From assembly GCA_035308965.1 (NCBI GenBank), contig DATGFN010000043.1, positions 62,001-126,000 on the forward strand: 64,000 bases of DNA, read 5' to 3'. The position numbers and the translations under genes are program-made. Within the stretch, counting starts at the first letter, position 1; the number at the start of each line of letters is the position of its first letter. Shown in pieces: positions 27,381-35,414 of this stretch. The stretch is from DASYXZ01 sp035308965 (GTDB taxonomy: Bacteria > Acidobacteriota > Terriglobia > UBA7540). Below the pieces are notes generated by a model. That model ran no database searches, had not been told where the DNA came from, and saw only the letters and a program-made list of their open reading frames with translations.

Positions 27381-28814
27381 CTATTTCAAAACCACATTCC
27401 CCAAGAACCCGCGGTTCTCTCCGTCTGCGTCAAGAACGCGCACGGTGACGCGGAATGCGGCGCTCGGCATTGGCACTGATTTATCAACTCTCACCACTTC
27501 GCGAGGGTCCACTGCCTGCAAAATTTCATGAGACAGCACTTCCCCAAGATTGCTGTAGAACACCGCTTCGATAGTACCAGGAGTGAAAACGCCGAAAACG
27601 CCTTGCAGCCGGATTTGCCCGCCCGCGGCCCTGGCCGTAAACGGTTCGCTGACGACGCCCGCCCAATTGGTGCTGCGAATGGGGTTGGGCGCGCGCGTAG
27701 GCGACCACTGCACGGTGAATGAATATTCGCCGCCGGGGTCGAGCGTGGCAAACGGGCTGATGACTTCCGATTCCAAAAAATAGGGCGTGAGCTTTGGATC
27801 ATCCGCAAGCGTCTGGTCCCACGAGTCGCGGGAAATCATCCCGGGTCCGTCGTTCCAGGCTTCCACCGAGGCGTTATCCGGATACTCCTCGCCGGGAAAA
27901 TATTTGAAAGTTTCAACGAAGCAAGTATTTTTCTGGCCGTTCACCACCGCGTACCAGCCGCCGTCGGAATCGGCCGCCATTTTCCCCACCCGGTATAAGT
28001 AATGGATGTGCAGCATGCTGCCGCCGTGCTCCACCTGATAACTGGGGTGGCGCGAGTCCCCATAAGGGTTGTAAAAACCGCGGGGAAACATGCTGCGGCG
28101 GTTCAGAGGAACGTACATGTAAAGCTCGGGATTGGGTTTGGTGGGGTCGTGCGCGTCGGCGGCGTCGTGTTGCACCAGGTGCCAGATGCCCCAGCGGATC
28201 TGGCGGCGGCTGATGTTGCGCATCACCTGGTCCACTCGTACGCGGGTGGTCCCGGAATAAACGTGATAAGTCCGCACAAACTGAACGCCCGTTCGAGGAT
28301 CGGGTGGACTGGTTACGCGCACCGCGACTTCAGCCGGCGTTTCCGTGATCACGTCTGATTTGAACTTGCTGCCGTCGAGGATGTAATACGGAATGCTCGG
28401 CCACTCGTTGTCATTCATCCAGCCTTCGGGCGCCGGCCACACCTTGTCGCCGCCGTAATTCGCCCAGCCCGCTTTCACATTATTCTGCTCGGGGGGAACA
28501 ATCTTGCCGAGGAAATCCGGATTGTTGAAAAAGAATTCCTGATCGCCGAGTTGCAACTGGATGGCGCGCCCGCCAATGTCCGGGGCCACGATCAAATTGA
28601 TGATGCCGTTGGAGAGGCGATAGACATTCCAGCCTTTATAAGTTGTTTTTTCGAGTTTTGCCGGATTGGCTATGGGTGGTGTGGCCATGAGGAGCCTCAC
28701 ACTAGAAAATAGAATGAGAAGTGTGAAAAACATTTGTATCTTGCGATAAGCTTCGCGCCGGGAAAGCCCGGGAGGGGCAGGCAATGCGGGTGCGACATCA
28801 GAAAGCATTCTCAT
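27381..28814 (-). CDS. exported DUF4380-like (mutarotase-fold) protein (477 aa)
   Basis: The first ~300 residues of the mature protein look like the galactose-mutarotase-like fold of DUF4380: LSNGIINLIVAPDIGGRAIQ, NYGGDKVWPAPEGW, WGIWHLVQHDA. A C-terminal strand-rich domain follows (about 360-477). Start at ATG 28814 is chosen for GGAG five nt upstream; the leader has RREAYRK then a hydrophobic segment (MFFTLLILFSSVRLL), i.e. a signal peptide. The next gene upstream is an aldose epimerase, then xylulokinase, all minus strand. It probably acts on a sugar in the periplasm; the reaction is unknown. Confidence 0.8.
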   Translation of the reverse strand: MRMLSDVAPALPAPPGLSRREAYRKIQMFFTLLILFSSVRLLMATPPIANPAKLEKTTYKGWNVYRLSNGIINLIVAPDIGGRAIQLQLGDQEFFFNNPDFLGKIVPPEQNNVKAGWANYGGDKVWPAPEGWMNDNEWPSIPYYILDGSKFKSDVITETPAEVAVRVTSPPDPRTGVQFVRTYHVYSGTTRVRVDQVMRNISRRQIRWGIWHLVQHDAADAHDPTKPNPELYMYVPLNRRSMFPRGFYNPYGDSRHPSYQVEHGGSMLHIHYLYRVGKMAADSDGGWYAVVNGQKNTCFVETFKYFPGEEYPDNASVEAWNDGPGMISRDSWDQTLADDPKLTPYFLESEVISPFATLDPGGEYSFTVQWSPTRAPNPIRSTNWAGVVSEPFTARAAGGQIRLQGVFGVFTPGTIEAVFYSNLGEVLSHEILQAVDPREVVRVDKSVPMPSAAFRVTVRVLDADGENRGFLGNVVLK

Positions 28815-28856
28815 CAGTTCTCCGGAGTGCTTTGAAATTCTATGAGGGCCTTTTTG

Positions 28857-28896
28857 CAATCACAAATCGCAAATCAAAAAATCACAAATCTAAAAT
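28857..28896. repeat. word-array repeat
   Basis: CAATCACAAATCGCAAATCA-type words followed by AAATCACAAATC. It runs into the 3' end of the mutarotase gene. Confidence 0.6.
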
Positions 28897-29963
28897 CCGG
28901 TCGGCACAATCCAGAACTTTGCCGTAAAAGTCTTGCCCGGCTCAAGAGCCACCAGTCCAGGGAATTTCCCTTCGTGGTTAAGGTTGAATGAATTCGTGGG
29001 CCCGGTCTGCGGCTCAAAGCAGATGAACGGGGTTGCGTTGGTCAGCGGAGCGTAAACCACGGCAAAATCAAATTCCTTGCTGTACTCCACTTCGATTTTC
29101 CTGGATTCACTTTTGACCCAAACGTGACCCAGGCCGTCCGCGCTGCGGTCGAAAGTGGAGAAAACGGAGTCCAGAACGTTGTGACCGAGAGTCAAATGGG
29201 CCGCGCCGGGCAGAAATTTATCAATGGGTTCGGTTTCGCCCGTGGAGATGAGTTGTGCTGAAGGGAGCCAGTACGTCTGGGCGCCAATCGAAACCTCCCA
29301 TTTTTCGCGATCCCCGCCCGGATGGAAGTAGGGATGGAACGCCATCATCACCGGCATCTCGGCATTGCCGATGTTTCGCACCACCGTCGAACTCTCCAGC
29401 TTCCCGTCCTTCAGCCGGTAGGTCATTTCAATGGTGTACGCGAAGGGGAATTGCTCCATCAGGTCGGGGTATTTGTAAAACTCAAGGCGCGATGTAATAA
29501 AAGCTCCCTCGGAATTTGAGGCGCCTGACTTCACCACTTCCCAACGAGGATCGAAGGCCAGCAGTCCGTGGATGGGCTGCCTGAACTGGTCGCGGCGGAA
29601 ATTGCCCAGGCTGTCATTGAGCAGATATTTTTTGTTCTGAAAAAAATAGTAGTCGTGGTCAAGGCGGTTGGCCCAGGGAGAAAGAAACGGAATCCCGCAG
29701 CACAACGATCCTTTTTCAACATACGCCTTGAATGATTCGGCAGGGACCAATACGTCCTGTCCTTTCACCTTGAATTCATAACCGAAATTTCCGATGTCCG
29801 GAACGAGGCCAAAATCCATCTGCCGGCCCGAATCGAGCAAGTGATAGGTGTTGTGACCCTCGACTACCTTTTGAGTGACGGCGTATTGGCCCGCAGCCAG
29901 TGCCGCTGAGGAAAAACTGAATAGCATCATGATTGTGCCTGTTAGACGCATACGATTTAGCAT
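28890..29963 (-). CDS. exported aldose 1-epimerase (mutarotase, 357 aa)
   Basis: Interconverts alpha and beta anomers of aldoses. The family's active-site region is MAFHPYFHPGGDRE, with upstream FLSPWANRLDHD and C-terminal ICFEPQTGPTNSFN. Start at ATG 29963, with GGAGAGG about 10 nt upstream, gives a signal peptide (LTGTIMMLFSFSSAALAAG), so it is likely periplasmic. It lies between the DUF4380 gene and xylulokinase on the same strand and fits uptake of sugar released outside the inner membrane. Confidence 0.88.
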   Translation of the reverse strand: MLNRMRLTGTIMMLFSFSSAALAAGQYAVTQKVVEGHNTYHLLDSGRQMDFGLVPDIGNFGYEFKVKGQDVLVPAESFKAYVEKGSLCCGIPFLSPWANRLDHDYYFFQNKKYLLNDSLGNFRRDQFRQPIHGLLAFDPRWEVVKSGASNSEGAFITSRLEFYKYPDLMEQFPFAYTIEMTYRLKDGKLESSTVVRNIGNAEMPVMMAFHPYFHPGGDREKWEVSIGAQTYWLPSAQLISTGETEPIDKFLPGAAHLTLGHNVLDSVFSTFDRSADGLGHVWVKSESRKIEVEYSKEFDFAVVYAPLTNATPFICFEPQTGPTNSFNLNHEGKFPGLVALEPGKTFTAKFWIVPTGF

Positions 29964-30062
29964 GATTCCAAAACCTCTCCCCGCCCTTCCCGGCTCGTTC
30001 AAACCTACCCTTTAGGGCTTTCAGCGCAGGCGCCGGATTTGTCTGATTCACTAGTTGCCCAA

Positions 30063-31610
30063 TTAAACTTGATCGACCGCGGCGCTCAAACTACCGAGTT
30101 GGTGCGCCAGATCTTTAACCGCCGGATAGAGGCTCCGATAGATCTCATACTGACGATTGTAAATATCTAAATTCGCCTTTTTGGGAGTCATGCGGTCACG
30201 CACCTGAATTGCCTCGCGAGCCGACTCTTCAACCGAAGAATAAATCTTTGCGCCCACGCCCGCCAGCAGTGCCGCGCCATAGGCTGAGCCTTCTGACTCG
30301 CGCAGAATTACGAGCTCTTTGCCGTAAATATCGGCCTGAATTTCGCGCCAAAGGAAACTACGGGATCCGCCGCCCGAGGCGCGTATCTCTTCCACCGGAA
30401 TCCCCAATTCCTTGAAAATTTCGAGCGAGTCGCGCAGGCTGAACGCCACCCCTTCGAGGATGGAGCGAATCAAGTGCCCGCGCGTGTGGGCCGCCGTCAA
30501 GCCAAACCACATGCCGCGCGCCTGGGCGTCCAGGTGGGGCGTGCGCTCGCCCATCAGGTAGGGCAGGAAAAGCAGTCCATCGCTTCCCGGCGCGATTTTC
30601 TCCGCTTCCTGAATGATCAGGTCGTAGACATCCACGCCCAGTTGGCGCGCATACCATGCCTCGGAATTCCCAAATTGATCCCGGAACCACCGGAGGGACA
30701 ATCCCGCGCCCTGGGTTACGCCCATCACGTGCCACTTTCCCGGTACCGCGTGGCAAAAAGTGTGGATGCGTCCGCGCGGGTCGAGCTTGGGCTTGTCGGT
30801 GTAGGAGAAGATCACGCCGGATGTTCCGAGGGTGGCCGAGGTCAATCCGGGCAACACAATTCCATTGCCCACGGCGCTCGCTGCCTGGTCGCCGGCTCCG
30901 GCCACCACGGGCGTCCCGGCGGCCAGGCCTGTTACCAGCGCGGTCTCGCGTGAAATCTTCCCGGTAAATTCGGGTGACTCAAAAGCGCGCGGCAAAATGT
31001 TGGCATCCATTTCCAAAGCGGCCAGCATTTCGTTCGACCACCGGCGGTGAGTAACGTCGAAGAGCAACGTTCCGGAGGCGTCGGAAACATCGGTGGCGAA
31101 TTCTCCTGTCAACCGGAAGCGAACGAAATCCTTGGGGAGAAGAAAATGTGCGACGCGCTCGTAGACTTTGGGTTCGTGGTCGCGAACCCAAAGCATTTTG
31201 GGAGCGGAAAACCCGGTGAGAGCGGGATTGGAAGTGAGTTGAATCAGCCGGGCGGCGCCGACCTTGTTGGTGATCCAGTCGCATTGCGACTGGCTGCGCT
31301 GGTCGCACCAAATAAGGCTGGGGCGCAAGACGGCGCGGGTATTGTCCAGCAGGACCACGCCATGCATCTGGCCGGAGAGTCCGACGGCAGCTATATCCGA
31401 GCCTTTAAGTTCCGCTTGATTCAAGGCGCCGCGAACCGCGCTCACTGCCGCTTGCCACCAATCTTCCGGGTCTTGTTCCGCCCACCCCGGTTGCTCCATG
31501 CGCATGGGCTGATGGTCCGCGAGGGCGGCAGCCACCACATGGCCATCCGGGCGCACGATGATCGCCCGTGTGCCCGTGGTGCCAACATCGATGCCCATCA
31601 TGTATGGCAT
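30063..31610 (-). CDS. xylB: xylulokinase
   Basis: FGGY-family kinase that phosphorylates D-xylulose. N-terminal phosphate loop GIDVGTTGTRA (6-16), the xylulokinase hallmark GLSGQMHGVVLLD (77-89), the likely catalytic base D241 in GAGDQAASAVGNG, and the adenine-binding GGGSRSFLWREIQADI near 425. 515 aa is normal for XylB. No xylose isomerase gene (xylA) is adjacent, though two isomerase-fold TIM barrels lie 4-6 kb away. There is no clear ribosome site before the ATG; M4 or M5 could be the true start. A word array (AGGAGTTAGGAGTCAGGAGT on the plus strand) lies just upstream. Confidence 0.92.
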   Translation of the reverse strand: MPYMMGIDVGTTGTRAIIVRPDGHVVAAALADHQPMRMEQPGWAEQDPEDWWQAAVSAVRGALNQAELKGSDIAAVGLSGQMHGVVLLDNTRAVLRPSLIWCDQRSQSQCDWITNKVGAARLIQLTSNPALTGFSAPKMLWVRDHEPKVYERVAHFLLPKDFVRFRLTGEFATDVSDASGTLLFDVTHRRWSNEMLAALEMDANILPRAFESPEFTGKISRETALVTGLAAGTPVVAGAGDQAASAVGNGIVLPGLTSATLGTSGVIFSYTDKPKLDPRGRIHTFCHAVPGKWHVMGVTQGAGLSLRWFRDQFGNSEAWYARQLGVDVYDLIIQEAEKIAPGSDGLLFLPYLMGERTPHLDAQARGMWFGLTAAHTRGHLIRSILEGVAFSLRDSLEIFKELGIPVEEIRASGGGSRSFLWREIQADIYGKELVILRESEGSAYGAALLAGVGAKIYSSVEESAREAIQVRDRMTPKKANLDIYNRQYEIYRSLYPAVKDLAHQLGSLSAAVDQV

Positions 31611-31693
31611 AAGAAACAGGAGTTAGGAGTCAGGAGTTAAAACCACACAAGGTACTGTGGTATCGCGGCCAAAATGTAACCGCTTTCGCAGAT

Positions 31694-32047
31694 TCACAAT
31701 CCCAACGCAGCACGCAACCGTAAGTCCACTTCTGCCAAAAGTTGGGGGCCAAAGCGGCCTAGTCGGCGAACAACTATCTCTTGTTCGACGGAAACGAGTT
31801 TATGAAGCCTTACGACTGAGGTTACATGCAATCCCGTGGTTGTGAACTCAGCGTGGGCGCTAGGTACGAGACAATCTGTTGGATATCGGTCGCCACGCAC
31901 CACGCTGGAAATCGCGGCGAGGATGACATCCCGGCCAATCGGTGATGGCGACACTACGAGCGCCGGGCGCATGGCTGAACCAGCTAAATCGGTAAAGGGG
32001 AAAGGCACCAGCACTACCTCTCCCCGAGAAAGACTGGAATTTGTCAA
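31694..32047 (-). CDS. mazF: MazF/PemK-type endoribonuclease toxin (117 aa)
   Basis: Toxin of a type II module, an mRNA-cleaving SH3-like barrel. Family signatures: RGEVVLVPFPFTDLAGSAMRPALVVS and a TSVVRLHKLVSV block with conserved Arg and Ser/Thr. Start overlaps the antitoxin stop by ATGA, indicating co-translation. The C-terminal helix LLAEVDLRLRAALGL is complete, so the toxin looks intact. Confidence 0.9.
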   Translation of the reverse strand: MTNSSLSRGEVVLVPFPFTDLAGSAMRPALVVSPSPIGRDVILAAISSVVRGDRYPTDCLVPSAHAEFTTTGLHVTSVVRLHKLVSVEQEIVVRRLGRFGPQLLAEVDLRLRAALGL

Positions 32048-32271
32048 ATCGCCTCGCCGTCTTTGGTCGAATAGATATCCTCACCACTCTCGTTCCAGAA
32101 ATCAAATGCGCGGCCTTGCTGCGCCAGGCTAGCGAGGCCGCCATCGGGGTTTTCCTGCTCGGGTCGAACCTCGACTGGCTCCGCTCGTCTCGCCAGCTCC
32201 ACCAGCCGCTCAAATTCTTCGCGCCGCAATACAGCCTTGTCATCGGTTAATTCTGCGTGTACGGTTGCCAT
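32044..32271 (-). CDS. antitoxin partner of MazF (75 aa)
   Basis: Small acidic protein directly upstream of mazF with 4-bp overlap. The N-terminal half (ATVHAELTDDKAVLRREEFERLVELARRAE) looks like a DNA-binding/dimerisation module; the C-terminal acidic tail (DFWNESGEDIYSTKDGE) is the probable toxin-binding part. ATG at 32271 chosen for AAGGAG five nt upstream rather than the GTG at 32277. I do not recognise the exact antitoxin family; the role is inferred from position and size. Confidence 0.75.
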   Translation of the reverse strand: MATVHAELTDDKAVLRREEFERLVELARRAEPVEVRPEQENPDGGLASLAQQGRAFDFWNESGEDIYSTKDGEAI

Positions 32272-33079
32272 ACTCACTCCTTTCTAATCTTCTTTGACTA
32301 TTTTGGCACAATTCCGGCGGAGATGACGTTTTCCTTTGAACCCTTCCAGCAATGCTTCCCCTGCTCTCGGCGCCAATTTCGCGACCATTGGACGGGACAT
32401 GATTCTTTACAGAAGAGCCAGCGCGGCTGACCCCAAAGCGTAGCTTATCAGAGGCGCGTTACTTATCAAGTTGTGCCGCGGAATTTGGGCCACGGGTATC
32501 GTGCTTTGCAAGATTAAACCATAGTTGGGGATCGACACATACGCTCCAGCACCGAATGACATGACCCTTGGAAATTTGCCTGGATGGAGCCAGGCTATTT
32601 CTGCCCGGAGTAGCCATCCAACGAAGCACCCCCAAATGACGCAGAAGATAACCGCTGCCGGGATGGACGCAGAGTAGAGTATTGCCTTGCTTTAGGCCCA
32701 GCCGACCCTTCTTCCAATTAATAGTCCAATTTTGAAAGTCAAAAAGAAGAATACCATCTCACAAGTTTTCCCAACGGAAATCTGGACTAAACTGCTTTCG
32801 CAAGGGCGTATTAGTTTGTGGCGGCGAAGTCCGAATTTATCTTGCCGCGCTCTGATGCTTTTTTTCTTTAATGAGGTTGCGCAGCCACTTAACGCCGTTA
32901 TCAACGGAGAATTCGGTTTGTGTTTTCGTTCGAGAATTCGAGCGAAGGTCAATCCAGACTACTGCGCCCAAATCTGGCTTCTTCGCAGGCCAATTAGCTA
33001 GTAGCTTCTCGATCCCCGCCAGCGGCGGTATGCACGCCGTCTCGGTTCTTCTTGCTCGTCACTCACCACTCGTCATTCG
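32272..33079. other. 808-bp region without an intact gene
   Basis: Between the mazF module and the VOC gene. The minus strand holds a membrane-protein-like frame with no usable start (separate entry). The rest, 32700-33050, has open frames on both strands but low-quality translations. A word array (CGTCACTCACCACTCGTCATTCGTCAC) lies at 33055-33089. Confidence 0.5.
32407..32691 (-). pseudogene. remnant of a small membrane protein
   Basis: Read on the minus strand from just after a TAA at 32694-32692, the frame gives a coherent protein: AILYSASIPAAVIFCVIWG (a membrane helix), RAEIAWLHPGKFP, then GAGAYVSIPNYGLI and a hydrophobic C-terminal LISYALGSAALALL. No ATG, GTG or TTG occurs before the internal ATG near 32565. 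Upstream in the same frame, before the TAA, comes another hydrophobic stretch (MVFFFLTFKIGLLIG). This fits a gene broken by a stop codon, or a gene with a non-standard start. Function unknown. Confidence 0.35.
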
Positions 33080-33469
33080 TCACTTTTCCTTAGGGGGTTC
33101 CCAAAGCTCGATACGATTGCCGTCAGGGTCCGTGATCCAGGCGAATCGGCCGTAGTCGGCGTCCTGGCGTTTCGGGTCGATTTCAACCCCCTCCTCACGG
33201 AGAACCTTAAGCAGTTCATCCAGGTTTTCAACCCGGTAGTTCATCATGAAGCTCGAACGGCTGGGATCGAAGTATTTTGTACTGGCGGGGAAAATCGACC
33301 AAATGGTCATTCCTTCCTTGGTGCTGTCTTCCGCGTCGCGCCAGTGGAACATGGCGCCGCCACTCTTCGGGTCGGCTTTAATTCCGAGATGCCGCTCGTA
33401 CCAGTCATAAAGCTTCTTGGGATCACCCGATTTAAAGAATATACCGCCAATGCCGGTAACGCGTTTCAT
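33080..33469 (-). CDS. VOC-family (glyoxalase/bleomycin-resistance fold) protein (129 aa)
   Basis: One VOC module pair: GIGGIFFKSGDPKKLYDWYERHLG at the N-terminus and FAWITDPDGNRIELWEP at the C-terminus with the usual metal-ligand Glu. Start at ATG 33469 has a near-perfect AAGGAGG. The frame runs 27 codons further upstream without support. VOC proteins include glyoxalases, dioxygenases and resistance proteins; the substrate is unknown. Confidence 0.88.
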   Translation of the reverse strand: MKRVTGIGGIFFKSGDPKKLYDWYERHLGIKADPKSGGAMFHWRDAEDSTKEGMTIWSIFPASTKYFDPSRSSFMMNYRVENLDELLKVLREEGVEIDPKRQDADYGRFAWITDPDGNRIELWEPPKEK

Positions 33470-33737
33470 TTGCTGCCCTCCTTTAACCGCAGTGGTAAGT
33501 GACGAGTAACAAGCGACAAGCCAGGAAATGAACGTCCGTCGAGATTGCATTTGGTGTTACACCTCACCTTATGTCTACGACAGATTGCAAGAGTGATCAT
33601 TCAACTGTCAATCTATACTTAGCATCGGAATTCGTCGACCGAAGCGCTTGAAGGGGACCCCAGGCTTTGCTACGGGGCTCACGCGCCATACCTGCCAGAA
33701 AAAAAGGGGGCGAGAGATCGCAATCCGTTAAGTGCGT

Positions 33738-34886
33738 TTAAATCTTTTCCCACTTCGCACTCTTTGCCGAGCGCTCAACCGCGTCGAGGACGGCCTGATT
33801 TTTGACGCCATCCTTGAAGTTGGGTGACGGCATGGTGTCCTTTTCCATGCACACCAGGAAATCATGAATGGCGTGGACGAAAGTGTGCTCGTAGCCGATG
33901 ATGTGTCCGGGCGGCCACCAGTTGCCGACGTAGGGATGGGCGCCCTCGGTCACCATAATTGTCTTGAAGCCTTGGTAGGTTGCATCCTCCGTGCGGTCGT
34001 AGAATTCCAGTTCGTTCATGCGCTCGAGGTTAAAAGCCAGGCTGCCCTTGCTGCCGTAAACCTGAAATGTGTTGTAGTTTCGGCGGCCCCCACAGAATCG
34101 CGAGGATTCAAATACGCCCACGCTGCCATTCTTGAAGCGTGCGAGGAAATTGGCGTCATCATCCACCGTCACGCGGCCCTTCCCTTTGCTCCCTTTCGCT
34201 CCCCAGGAGCCTGCTCCGGCGCCCACCAGCGGCCTTTCTTTAATGAAAGTAGTCACCAGGCTCGAAATAGACTGAATGTCGCTGTTCAAATAGTGGGCAA
34301 GATCGATAGCGTGCGCGCCGATGTCGCCCAGTGCTCCACTACCGGCAAACTTTTTCTCCAAACGCCATACCAGAGGGAAATCCGGGTCCATGATCCAATC
34401 TTGAAGATAGGCGCCGTGATAATGATACATATCGCCGATTTTCCCGTCCTCGATCAATTTCTTGGCGAAAGCGACGGCGGGAATCTTGCGGTAGTTATGC
34501 ATGATCATGTGCTTGACGCCAGCTTTTTCTACGGCGCGCAACATGTCCTTGGCGTCCGCCAGCGTGTTGGCCAGGGGTTTTTCGCAAATAATGTGCTTGC
34601 CGGCTCGCGCCGCGGCCACTCCCATTTCATGGTGCAAGTTGCCCGGAGTCGAGATATCAATCACGTCGATGTCTTTGCGCTCGATCACCCGGCGCCAATC
34701 GGTCTCCACTTCTTCCCAACCGAATTGCTTTGCGGCCGCCTCCGCCCCGGCACGGTCACGCCCGCAAATCAACTTCATTCGCGGCGTCAATTTGCCGGGA
34801 AAGAAGTGGCTCACCTGGCGGTAAGCATTGGAATGAGCTTTCCCCATGAATTTGTAACCGAGTAATGCGATGTTTATGTCACTCAT
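33738..34886 (-). CDS. Gfo/Idh/MocA-family oxidoreductase (382 aa)
   Basis: NAD(P)-dependent sugar or cyclitol dehydrogenase. Rossmann domain with LLGYKFMGKAHSNAYR (a variant of GxGxMG), the ISTPGNLHHEM block, the EKPLAN motif near 99 with catalytic-type Lys, and DIGAHAIDLAHYL in the C-terminal domain. AGGAGA lies eight nt before the ATG. Together with the downstream TIM barrel gene it resembles cyclitol/sugar catabolic pairs in which an oxidoreductase works with an isomerase-fold enzyme. Confidence 0.9.
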   Translation of the reverse strand: MSDINIALLGYKFMGKAHSNAYRQVSHFFPGKLTPRMKLICGRDRAGAEAAAKQFGWEEVETDWRRVIERKDIDVIDISTPGNLHHEMGVAAARAGKHIICEKPLANTLADAKDMLRAVEKAGVKHMIMHNYRKIPAVAFAKKLIEDGKIGDMYHYHGAYLQDWIMDPDFPLVWRLEKKFAGSGALGDIGAHAIDLAHYLNSDIQSISSLVTTFIKERPLVGAGAGSWGAKGSKGKGRVTVDDDANFLARFKNGSVGVFESSRFCGGRRNYNTFQVYGSKGSLAFNLERMNELEFYDRTEDATYQGFKTIMVTEGAHPYVGNWWPPGHIIGYEHTFVHAIHDFLVCMEKDTMPSPNFKDGVKNQAVLDAVERSAKSAKWEKI

Positions 34887-34916
34887 CGATCATCTCTCCT
34901 AATCATGTGTCATTTG

Positions 34917-35336
34917 TCATTGGCCGGCCGATTCTAGTACATCCGTTTCATCCTGCGGAGCAACCGGACCGATTGATCGAAGGTAGGCGTTGAGCCTGGG
35001 TTCGAGTTCGTCAATCAGAGGCTTGATGATTTTGACAGACCGATCTGTAAGTAAGCGTCGTTGATGCGCCCTTCGAAGCCAGTGATGAGTTTCGTATAAA
35101 GATCCCCTCGCGTTTCTGACAAACCTGCGGTTGTCTTGATAACTTCCGCGCCCCACTCCTTCTGCGATGTTAGCTCCTACGCTGTCTGCAGATCGGATTA
35201 ACTGTTTTCCAACTGTATCTCTCTCGAGCCTACCCCAACCGGACGCGGCATCCCAAATGGCGTCGGAAAGTTTCTCTGAAAGTTGGTACACCCGCAAGGA
35301 CTTAAAGCTGCTCTTCGCAGGTTGCCGCGTTCCCAT
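34917..35336 (-). CDS. S23/IVP-type four-helix bundle protein (139 aa)
   Basis: Family of four-helix proteins first found encoded in intervening sequences of 23S rRNA. Signature: FKSLRVYQLSEKLSDAIW, QLIRSADSVGANIAEGVGR, YETHHWLRRA. It stands alone here between sugar genes, with no rRNA gene and no reverse transcriptase. Such free-standing copies are common and of unknown role. Start at ATG 35336 (AGGGG eight nt upstream); the GTG at 35345 is the alternative. Flanked on both sides by word arrays (34901-34920; 35371-35410). Confidence 0.85.
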   Translation of the reverse strand: MGTRQPAKSSFKSLRVYQLSEKLSDAIWDAASGWGRLERDTVGKQLIRSADSVGANIAEGVGRGSYQDNRRFVRNARGSLYETHHWLRRAHQRRLLTDRSVKIIKPLIDELEPRLNAYLRSIGPVAPQDETDVLESAGQ

Positions 35337-35370
35337 TCCTTCCACCCCTGGCTGCTAACAGAACGGCCCC

Positions 35371-35410
35371 CCAAGTGACAAAGGACAAATGACAAAGGAC
35401 CAAGGACGTT
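35371..35410. repeat. word-array repeat
   Basis: GTGACAAAGGACAAATGACA-type words between two minus-strand genes; member of the dispersed array family. Confidence 0.6.
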
Positions 35411-35414
35411 CTTT

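Noticed and set aside
33864..34865. 333-codon open frame on the plus strand opposite the Gfo/Idh/MocA gene
   Set aside because: Shadow frame: its translation is low in family-like motifs, while the minus-strand protein has full oxidoreductase signatures.
34917..35336. Accessory (Avd-like) protein of a diversity-generating retroelement
   Set aside because: Avd shares the four-helix fold, but there is no reverse transcriptase or template/variable repeat nearby.
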